Positions 1 to 4,876 of a DNA stretch of 5,077 nucleotides are shown here, piece after piece (the first letter of the stretch is position 1; each line of letters opens with the position of its first letter). Below the pieces are notes generated by a model. That model was not told where the DNA came from. It saw only the letters and a list, made by a program, of their open reading frames with translations, and searched no databases. A program made the translations under genes and the position numbers. Source of the stretch: Deltaproteobacteria bacterium (GTDB taxonomy: Bacteria > Myxococcota > Polyangia > Polyangiales > B10-G4); NCBI GenBank assembly GCA_019312705.1, contig JAFDCW010000415.1:1-5077 (forward strand), written 5' to 3'.

Positions 1-327
1 TTCATCGAGACCGCGCCAAGCCTCTACGCATTCGCCCTCGCGGTCGGCGTGGGCATCGCGTTCTCAGCCCTCGCGGCCGGAGACCCGACGGTCGTCCAGG
101 CCGGCGCCGGCGTACTGCTCGTCCTCGCCGGGGGCTTCACGCCCGCCGCGCCCCTCCGGCTCCTGACCTTCGTCCTGGGCGCATGCCTGCTCACCCGGGC
201 CTGCATTTGCCTCGGCGAACGGGGCATCTTGGCGCGCCACGCCGCCGAACATGAAAAGGAGCGCGCGTCCTTCGCCGAGCTCGACCGCAGCCTGTCCGAT
301 GCCCCGGACCCTGTGGAAAGCCCCTGA
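1..327 (+). CDS. Membrane protein of unknown function, C-terminal part (5' end outside window)
   Basis: The reading frame is open from the first base and ends at TGA 325-327, giving 108 residues of a protein whose start lies upstream of the window. The visible part has about three hydrophobic segments (roughly residues 8-26, 31-47 and 52-70 of the fragment), rich in Ala, Leu, Val and Gly. They are followed by a charged, probably cytoplasmic tail of about 35 residues (ARHAAEHEKERASFAELDRS), predicted helical. Third codon positions are almost all G or C, as in the neighbouring genes, which supports real coding. I do not recognise a family, and there is no catalytic motif. It is convergent with the lipoprotein gene: the two stop codons are separated by only two bases and both lie inside a palindromic terminator. 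Coding is likely; function is unknown. Confidence 0.75.
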   Translation, partial: FIETAPSLYAFALAVGVGIAFSALAAGDPTVVQAGAGVLLVLAGGFTPAAPLRLLTFVLGACLLTRACICLGERGILARHAAEHEKERASFAELDRSLSDAPDPVESP

Positions 328-341
328 ATTCAGGGGCTTTC
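316..341. terminator. Perfect 26-bp palindrome, probable bidirectional intrinsic terminator
   Basis: The half-site GAAAGCCCCTGAA is followed by its exact reverse complement, with the symmetry axis between bases 328 and 329. As RNA from either strand it folds into an 11-bp stem with an AAUU loop. The A-rich base of the 5' arm becomes a CUUU run on the 3' arm in both directions, continued by CATT on the plus strand, which is typical of bidirectional rho-independent terminators. The stop codon of the plus-strand membrane protein gene (325-327) and that of the minus-strand lipoprotein gene (332-330) both lie inside it. The U-tract is short, so termination may be only partial. Confidence 0.8.
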
Positions 342-1202
342 ATTGGGTACCGGGAGGAGCAGCTCGAGCGTCGCCTCCTCCCCAGCCGCGACCGTGACCT
401 CGGCCTCGGCGGTCGCCGGATCCCCGAATCGCGGCCGCCCGGAAGCCGTCCCGAGGAGTTCCCAGCTCGAGTGCCAGAGGCGCACCCGGTGGGTCCCTGT
501 CGGCACGGCCTCGATGCGGAAGGCGCCCTCGGCGTCGGTGATCGCATGGTACGGGTGAGGAAGGACGTGCAGCCAAGCGAGGGTCCACGGGTGCCCCGCG
601 TCGCACCGGAGGGTGAGCACACCCACCCGCGGAGCGACCTGAACGTTCGCGTCGCCACGCCGAGGCTGACCGAAGTTCAGCCAGTTCTGACCATCCTCCC
701 ACGTCGCGTGCACGTTGTGCAGAACGGCGTCGTTGTTGCGAAAGAGGATACGCTCCCCCGGGTGGGCGATGTTGATGTGGGGCGCGTAGCGGCAGCCCAC
801 CTGCTCGATGGTGACCGGCTCGGTACGGGGAGGGGGCGGAGCGCCTTCGTCGACGTCGAGCCACACCACGACGTCAGCGAATCCCCCGGCGGGGCCGACA
901 GCGAAGACCGGGTTCGGCTGACTCTGGCCGCACACGTCGTGCTGCCGCGCCACGTCGAAGGGAAGCAGGCCCGGGCGGGTGGACCGAAAGCGAACACGCC
1001 CGACGATGGTGCCGGTCTCGACAACCGCCGCCACTCGGTAGGACGCCGCCGGCCCGGGCGCTGCCGCTGGGTCACCGTCGTCCGGGGATTCCGCCGGGGA
1101 CGCGAGATGAGCGATCGGAAGCGCAGGCACCCCCGCGTCGTCGCCGCACGCAACCACGAGCAGCAACGCACCTGCCACAAAAACGCCTGGGGACCCCCGC
1201 AT
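330..1202 (-). CDS. Lipoprotein with cupredoxin-like region and carboxypeptidase-regulatory-like domain
   Basis: This 290-residue protein starts at ATG 1202-1200. Residues 1-18 form a lipoprotein signal peptide and the lipobox VVAC places the lipidated cysteine at Cys19, followed by an acidic Ala/Pro-rich linker to about residue 55. Residues 63-220 resemble the secreted family often annotated as carboxypeptidase regulatory-like or methylamine-utilization-like proteins. Seen features are a GRV strand, DVCG (Cys91), a VVVWL strand, GCRYAPH (Cys137, His142), NNDAVLHNVHA (His162, His165), NFGQP and RCDAGHPW (Cys200, His204), then HPYHAITDAEG. Residues 220-288 form a transthyretin-like beta domain (GAFRIEAVPTGTHRVRLWH). 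Cys91 and Cys137 may pair as a disulfide. His162, Cys200 and His204 sit where type 1 copper ligands would be, but a Thr replaces the expected Met. The protein is probably membrane-anchored on the periplasmic side. No strong Shine-Dalgarno sequence precedes the start. The substrate or partner is unknown. Confidence 0.85.
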   Translation of the reverse strand: MRGSPGVFVAGALLLVVACGDDAGVPALPIAHLASPAESPDDGDPAAAPGPAASYRVAAVVETGTIVGRVRFRSTRPGLLPFDVARQHDVCGQSQPNPVFAVGPAGGFADVVVWLDVDEGAPPPPRTEPVTIEQVGCRYAPHINIAHPGERILFRNNDAVLHNVHATWEDGQNWLNFGQPRRGDANVQVAPRVGVLTLRCDAGHPWTLAWLHVLPHPYHAITDAEGAFRIEAVPTGTHRVRLWHSSWELLGTASGRPRFGDPATAEAEVTVAAGEEATLELLLPVPNESP

Positions 1203-1319
1203 CGCGCCGCATGGTACCCAAAAAGGTCCCGGAGGCGATTGCTGCGAGCCGCAGCGAGTGCGACCATCGTTCGAGTGAAGGCCGCGTCACAGCTCCCCAG
1301 CGCGCCCGCCGAAGGACGG
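1203..1319. promoter_or_regulatory. Divergent intergenic region between lipoprotein and MYXO-CTERM genes
   Basis: These 117 bases separate the start codons of two divergent genes, so both promoters must lie here or within the flanking coding sequence. I see a short perfect inverted repeat, GCTGCG-AGC-CGCAGC, at 1241-1255, which could be an operator or a leader hairpin. A weak sigma-70-like candidate on the plus strand is TTGCTG at 1239-1244, then 17 bases, then GACCAT, but the -10 box matches only half of the consensus. No promoter can be assigned with confidence. Confidence 0.35.
1311..1316 (+). promoter_or_regulatory. Ribosome binding site for the MYXO-CTERM protein gene
   Basis: GAAGGA lies three bases before ATG 1320. 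The spacing is short, but this is the only purine-rich Shine-Dalgarno-like stretch near the signal-peptide start. It favours ATG 1320 over the in-frame GTG at 1275 and over any start inside the antisense of the lipoprotein gene. Confidence 0.5.
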
Positions 1320-2774
1320 ATGGGGCGGGCGGGGCGGGGCGGTTCCCGCCTTTCGCTCGTCTCGGCCGCTTTGGCCATCTCGTCGTTCGTCGTCCTCGCG
1401 GGCATTTCCGAGGCCCGGGCCCAACTGGCGGGCCCCTGCGATGTTGCCTCGGTCGGCTGCCACGTCGACGAGGCCGCCACCTTCGAGTACCGCAACGCGG
1501 CCTTCGACGACATCGACCTCGACACGGGCTGGGTTCCCCGGAGCGGCCCGATTCAGCTGCGCTTTCAGCTCTCCTTCGGCGGCTCGACGGAGGTGGACCT
1601 CACCAGCGACATCGTCACCGAATGGCCGCCGGCCCTCGCGGTGAGCCTGCCCGGCACCCCCGGGACCGGGCGCCTCGCGATGAACTACGGCCTCGAGCTC
1701 GCGGTGACCCTGCGCTTCGACGTCGACGTCGCTGGCATCCGCTACCGGTGGGAGGGCGCCATCCCCGTCCCCGGCATCCCCGAAGACCTCCGAGCGTTCG
1801 CCGAGGGCACCTTCGACCCCTTCCTGCTCCCGCCTTCGGAGCGGCCTTTTTCCGTTCGTGACGTGACCGACCGCGTCGAGGTGCTCCGCTACGACGCCCT
1901 CGGGGGCCTCATCTCCATCCCCGGCGTCGGCGGCGGCATCGTCCTCACGGTTCAGGGAGACCTGCGCACGTCCTACCAAACCTTACAAATCATCGTTAGC
2001 GACGCGCCGTCGCCGATCACGATGGAGGGCGCGTTCACGGCGGTCGGCCCCGACCTGGGCTTCTTCGACTACGGGGCGTCCAAGGATCTGCTGACGCACC
2101 CCGAGGGCAACCTCATGTTCGACGCCGACATCGTCCTCGCGCCGGTCCTCTACCTCTCCTTCGTCGGCACCCGCATCGACTCCCCCATCGCTGAAGTCCC
2201 CATCGGGATCGCCAACGAGCAAGAGGCCGTCATCTTCGACGACCACGCGACGCACGTCCCGCTCCCGGACCTGCGCATCGGAGTCACCGAGCTGTCCTTC
2301 GGAGAGATCCCCGTCGGCGGAATGAGCGAACGGACTTTCACGGTCGCCAACGACGGTGAGGCGCCCCTCGAGGTGACCCTGCGCTCACCGATGGCCCCCT
2401 TCGCCGGAGACCTGGCGACGCTCACCCTGCCCCCGGGGACCGACGCGCCCATGACGGTGTCGTTCAACCCAGACCTGGCGGGAGCTGCCAATGCGGTCCT
2501 CATCATCGATACGAACGACCCCGACGAATCGATGCTCGTCCTGCGCCTCGACGGCACGGGCCTCGGCGCACCGGACACGGGCCCGCCTAGCTACGACGCC
2601 GGCCCCGACGGCGGCGGAGACGCCGGGCCCGTGGTCATGGTCGAGGAAGGCGGCTGCGGCTGCCGCATCGCCGCGCCGGGCGGCGGAGGACCCCAAGGGC
2701 CCGGAGCCGGCCCCTGGTCTCTCGGCCTGTTGATGGCCCTAGGCGCTGTCGCCCGCGCCCGGCGACGCCGATAG
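1320..2774 (+). CDS. Secreted surface protein with choice-of-anchor-D/HYDIN-like domain and MYXO-CTERM tail
   Basis: The protein has 484 residues from ATG 1320. Residues 1-34 form a signal peptide with an Arg-rich n-region (MGRAGRGGSR), a hydrophobic core and probable cleavage after Ala-Arg-Ala. Residues 35-314 are a beta-rich region of unrecognised family with many alternating hydrophobic strands; Cys40 and Cys47 may form a disulfide. Residues 315-414 match the immunoglobulin-like choice-of-anchor-D/ASPM-SPD-2-Hydin type (LSFGEIPVGGMSERTFTVAN, then VSFNPDLAG and IDTNDPDESMLVLRLDGTG). A Gly/Pro/Asp linker with DAG motifs follows. The tail has GCGC (Cys446, Cys448), a Gly/Pro spacer, a hydrophobic stretch at about 465-478 and RARRRR at the end, as in MYXO-CTERM sorting signals. 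By family knowledge these are cleaved by a myxosortase and attached at the Cys, placing the protein on the cell surface. The open frame extends far upstream, but that part is antisense to the lipoprotein gene and is rejected. Its role is unknown, perhaps adhesion or surface structure. Confidence 0.88.
   Translation: MGRAGRGGSRLSLVSAALAISSFVVLAGISEARAQLAGPCDVASVGCHVDEAATFEYRNAAFDDIDLDTGWVPRSGPIQLRFQLSFGGSTEVDLTSDIVTEWPPALAVSLPGTPGTGRLAMNYGLELAVTLRFDVDVAGIRYRWEGAIPVPGIPEDLRAFAEGTFDPFLLPPSERPFSVRDVTDRVEVLRYDALGGLISIPGVGGGIVLTVQGDLRTSYQTLQIIVSDAPSPITMEGAFTAVGPDLGFFDYGASKDLLTHPEGNLMFDADIVLAPVLYLSFVGTRIDSPIAEVPIGIANEQEAVIFDDHATHVPLPDLRIGVTELSFGEIPVGGMSERTFTVANDGEAPLEVTLRSPMAPFAGDLATLTLPPGTDAPMTVSFNPDLAGAANAVLIIDTNDPDESMLVLRLDGTGLGAPDTGPPSYDAGPDGGGDAGPVVMVEEGGCGCRIAAPGGGGPQGPGAGPWSLGLLMALGAVARARRRR
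1322..1339 (+). other. G-quadruplex motif overlapping the start codon
   Basis: Four G-runs (1322-1325, 1327-1329, 1331-1334, 1336-1339) are separated by single C bases. The first G is the last base of the ATG codon at 1320. It lies on the coding strand, so the mRNA carries it too. The codons read Gly-Arg-Ala-Gly-Arg-Gly in the signal-peptide n-region. Single-base loops are the most stable G-quadruplex type. Whether it folds in the cell is inferred, and competing C-rich pairing is possible. Confidence 0.55.
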
Positions 2775-2781
2775 GGCCCCT

Positions 2782-3987
2782 TCAGCTGAGCTTCGCCGCG
2801 GCGGCCGCGATGCGACGCAGCCCCTCGTCGATCTGCTCCTCGGACGCGGCGTAGCTGATGCGGAGGTGCCCGGGGGCCCCAAACGCGGTGCCCGGGACGA
2901 CGGCGCACCGCGCCTCGTCGAGCAAGTAGCCGGCGAGGGCGAGGTCGTCTTCGATCACCCCGGCGGGGCCCGTCTTGCCGACGAGCTCGCGCACGTCGGC
3001 GAACGCATAGAAGGCGCCTTCGGGGGTGCCGCAGCGGATCCCGTCGATGGCGTTCAGCCCCTCGATGATGCGCGCCCGGCGTCCTTCGAAGGTCTCTCGC
3101 ATCGCTTCGATGGGCTCCTGGGGCCCGGTGAGGGCGGCGATGGCGGCGTGCTGAGCAACCGCCGTGGGATTCGTCGTCGACTGACTCTGGATCTTGTCGC
3201 AGGCCTTGGCGACGTGGGCCGGCGCGAGCATCCAACCGATGCGCCACCCGGTCATCGCGAAGGTCTTGCTGACGCCGTCGACGATGATCAGGCGCTCCCG
3301 GAGCTCCGGGGCGAGCTCGAGAAGAGACTTCTGCTCGAAGTCCCCGTACGTGAGCCGCGCGTAGATCTCGTCCGCAATGACCCACACGTCGTGCTTCGCG
3401 AGGACATCAGCGAGGCGCTTCATTTCGGTCGCGGAGTAAGCCGCGCCAGTGGGGTTCGAGGGCGAACAGAGGATGACGGCCTTGGTCTTGCCCGTGATGG
3501 CCGCTTCGAGGGCGGCCGCCGAGAGCTTGTAGCCGTCCTCGGGGGCCGCATCGACGATGACCGGGGTGGCCCCGGCGAGGCGCACCTGCTCGGGGTAGCT
3601 GACCCAGTAGGGTGCCGGAATGATGACCTCGTCGCCTTCTTCGTAGAGGGCCAGGGCCAGGTTGAAAAGAGTGTGCTTGGCGCCGACGGAAACGACGATT
3701 TCGGCGGGGGAGTGCTCGTGGCCGCCGCGCCGAGCCTTGCTGTCGGCGGCGATAGCTTCCCGGAGCGGTACGATGCCCCGGGTCGCGGTGTACTTCGAGA
3801 CGCCGGCATCGATGGCCGCCTTCGCGGCGTCGAGAATGTGGGCCGGGGGCTCGAAATCAGGCTGACCGACGCTGAAGGAGATGACGTCCACGCCCGCGGC
3901 CTTCAGCTCATTCGCCTTGGTGGCGATGGCGACGGTCGCGGAGGGTTTGACTCGGTCGAGACGGCTGGCGAGAGAGGGGGAGGTCAT
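2782..3987 (-). CDS. aspC: Class I/II PLP-dependent aminotransferase, aspartate aminotransferase subgroup Ib
   Basis: The 401-residue product from ATG 3987 has the usual length of fold-type I aspartate aminotransferases and resembles the bacterial Ib group (Thermus AspC, Bacillus AspB). The expected reaction is transfer of the amino group between aspartate and 2-oxoglutarate with pyridoxal phosphate, in the cytoplasm; some Ib enzymes also use prephenate. Motifs in order: SVGQPDFEPP (39-48), KYTATRGIVPLREAIA (65-80), PYWVSYPEQ (126-134), SPSNPTG (Asn178), ADEIYA (Asp206, Tyr209), VSKTFAMTGWRIG (PLP lysine Lys241, Arg249), SQSTTNPTAVAQ, PEGAFYAF, VVPGTAFG and HLRISYA (Arg376, substrate carboxylate). 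All key catalytic residues are present. A GTG at 4005 would add six residues; neither start has a clear ribosome binding site, and ATG 3987 fits the family N-terminus better. The gene stands alone, convergent with the surface-protein gene (7-base gap) and divergent from DUF420. The symbol is by family only. Confidence 0.95.
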   Translation of the reverse strand: MTSPSLASRLDRVKPSATVAIATKANELKAAGVDVISFSVGQPDFEPPAHILDAAKAAIDAGVSKYTATRGIVPLREAIAADSKARRGGHEHSPAEIVVSVGAKHTLFNLALALYEEGDEVIIPAPYWVSYPEQVRLAGATPVIVDAAPEDGYKLSAAALEAAITGKTKAVILCSPSNPTGAAYSATEMKRLADVLAKHDVWVIADEIYARLTYGDFEQKSLLELAPELRERLIIVDGVSKTFAMTGWRIGWMLAPAHVAKACDKIQSQSTTNPTAVAQHAAIAALTGPQEPIEAMRETFEGRRARIIEGLNAIDGIRCGTPEGAFYAFADVRELVGKTGPAGVIEDDLALAGYLLDEARCAVVPGTAFGAPGHLRISYAASEEQIDEGLRRIAAAAAKLS

Positions 3988-4006
3988 GGCCCAGGCTTCT
4001 ATCACG

Positions 4007-4055
4007 GGTCACTGGCGCCGGTCACCGGGGGGACCTACAACTCCCCCCGTGACCG
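4007..4055. promoter_or_regulatory. Inverted repeat and GGTCAC sites between divergent aminotransferase and DUF420 genes
   Basis: The arm at 4019-4033 (CGGTCACCGGGGGGA) is repeated inverted at 4042-4055, with one extra C at 4026 and an 8-base loop (4034-4041). The pairing is otherwise perfect over 14 base pairs. A further GGTCAC at 4007-4012 lies in direct orientation 13 bases from the one at 4020-4025. The region holds both promoters for the divergent genes, so these are candidate binding sites for a shared regulator or a hairpin in a 5' leader. No -10/-35 boxes are convincing. Confidence 0.45.
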
Positions 4056-4084
4056 CGGCCGGAAGCCACACCGATCGACGTTTC

Positions 4085-4573
4085 ATGATCTTCAACGCAC
4101 TGATTTCGTCTGCGGCGTTGGCTTTCCTCGCCTGGCTTCTGCTTATCCGACAGGGCGAAGAAGGCACCGTCGACCTCTCGTTCATGCCTGCCGTGAACGC
4201 CGGTTGGAACAGCCTATCGACGGTGCTCCTGGTCGCCGGCGGCATCGCCATCAAAGGCGGACGCCGCGATCTACACCGCCACCTGATGGTAGGCGCCTTC
4301 GCGAGCTCGACCCTCTTCCTCATCGGCTACGTCGCCTATCACTACGCCCACGGCGATACCCGCTACGAGGGCGACCATCGGGCCCTCTACCTGCCCATGC
4401 TCGCGACCCACGTCCTACTCTCGATGGCGGTCGTCCCCATGGCCCTGAGCGCCTTGTACTTCGCCATCAAGAAACGCTTCAGGGCGCACAAACGGGTCAC
4501 GCGCATCCTATTGCCCGTGTGGCTCTACGTGAGCGTCACGGGCGTGGTGATCTGGTACATGCTGCACGCCTAG
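4085..4573 (+). CDS. DUF420 family membrane protein (CtaM/YozB-like)
   Basis: The 162-residue protein has about five membrane segments (roughly residues 4-21, 42-56, 70-85, 103-126 and 141-159). It matches the DUF420 family: DLSFMPAVNAGWN (30-42), GRRDLHRHLM (59-68), the segment LIGYVAYHYAHGDTRY (79-94), THVLLSMAVVPMAL (108-121), RFRAHKRVTR (131-140) and PVWLYVSVTGVVIWYML (144-160). Conserved histidines are visible at positions 64, 66, 86, 89, 109 and 135 and could bind metal or haem. In Staphylococcus the family member CtaM is needed for active haem-copper cytochrome oxidase, so a role in oxidase maturation is plausible here, but no oxidase gene is in the window. ATG 4085 is chosen because the family similarity starts soon after it. 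A GTG at 4049 is in frame but sits inside the inverted repeat. The Shine-Dalgarno signal is poor (GGAAG is about 19 bases upstream), so the exact start is uncertain. Confidence 0.9.
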   Translation: MIFNALISSAALAFLAWLLLIRQGEEGTVDLSFMPAVNAGWNSLSTVLLVAGGIAIKGGRRDLHRHLMVGAFASSTLFLIGYVAYHYAHGDTRYEGDHRALYLPMLATHVLLSMAVVPMALSALYFAIKKRFRAHKRVTRILLPVWLYVSVTGVVIWYMLHA

Positions 4574-4629
4574 ACGCGGCCTGGGCGGCGACCCGACGCC
4601 TTGCATGAGCGGTGGGGTGTGCGCTGGAT

Positions 4630-4660
4630 TGACGGCGTGCTTGGGGGTGCCTCCAGCTCC
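4630..4660 (+). repeat. REP-like repeat, copy 1 (direct)
   Basis: These 31 bases are identical to 4724-4754. The core contains GTGCTTGGGGGTGCCTCC and can fold on itself: GCT(T)GGGG pairs with CTCCAGC around a four-base loop. With the bases that follow, GCCTCC can instead pair with GGGGGC (4661-4666) as a terminator-like hairpin. Weaker similarity extends upstream to about 4594 (CGAC, then GAGCGGT, then GGGTGTG), so the full unit is nearer 75-80 bases. Confidence 0.75.
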
Positions 4661-4723
4661 GGGGGCTTAGGACGCGGTGGGCCGCGCGACCCTTCGCACG
4701 AGCGGTAGGGGTGTGTTCTGGGA

Positions 4724-4754
4724 TGACGGCGTGCTTGGGGGTGCCTCCAGCTCC
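4724..4754 (+). repeat. REP-like repeat, copy 2 (direct)
   Basis: Identical over 31 bases to copy 1 and offset from it by 94 bases. The upstream similarity (from about 4687) is offset by 93, so one base has been gained or lost between copies. It is followed by AGGGGCTTTGTTA, so the GCCTC/GGGGC hairpin here ends in a short T-tract and could act as a weak terminator for transcripts from the DUF420 side. Confidence 0.75.
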
Positions 4755-4853
4755 AGGGGCTTTGTTACGCGACGGCCGGAGTTGGCGCTGTGAGGGGCGG
4801 GGATGGTGTCGCGGGTACCGGGGCTTGCTCGGGGGCCGGACGCTTTTACTTCC

Positions 4854-4876
4854 GCTGGAGGCACCCCCAAGCACGC
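4854..4876 (-). repeat. REP-like repeat, copy 3 (inverted, core only)
   Basis: The 23-base reverse complement matches the core of copies 1 and 2 exactly (4635-4657 and 4729-4751), and the match stops sharply at both ends. It faces copy 2 across 102 bases, so a transcript through the region could form a perfect 23-bp stem. Head-to-tail plus inverted copies are the arrangement seen in REP/BIME-type elements. Confidence 0.7.

Noticed and set aside
191..658. Minus-strand frame of 155 codons across the convergent junction
   Set aside because: It runs through the palindromic terminator and is out of frame with two better-supported genes. Its composition is Arg/Ser/Pro-rich shadow sequence.
471..1319. 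Upstream extension of the surface-protein frame (over 280 codons before ATG 1320)
   Set aside because: It is antisense to the well-supported lipoprotein gene, and its translation is Arg/Val/His-rich without a motif. A proper signal peptide with a ribosome binding site begins at 1320.
1211..1861. Plus-strand frame of 216 codons overlapping the surface-protein gene
   Set aside because: It is a frame-shifted reading of the surface-protein gene with Arg/Pro/His-rich low-complexity translation.
4003..4005. GTG as the aminotransferase start, adding six residues
   Set aside because: It has no better ribosome binding site than ATG 3987 and extends beyond the usual family N-terminus. It is kept only as an alternative.
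2866..4608. Long plus-strand frame of 580 codons opposite the aminotransferase gene
   Set aside because: The minus strand encodes a complete enzyme with all catalytic motifs. Long antisense frames are expected from G/C-ending codons, and this one also overlaps the DUF420 gene.
4629..4634. TTGACG in repeat copy 1 as a -35 box
   Set aside because: No acceptable -10 box lies 16-18 bases downstream; the sequence there is TCCAGC, and no gene follows.
4594..4876. CRISPR array
   Set aside because: There are only two direct copies plus one inverted copy, with unequal spacing and partly related spacers. That does not fit a CRISPR array.
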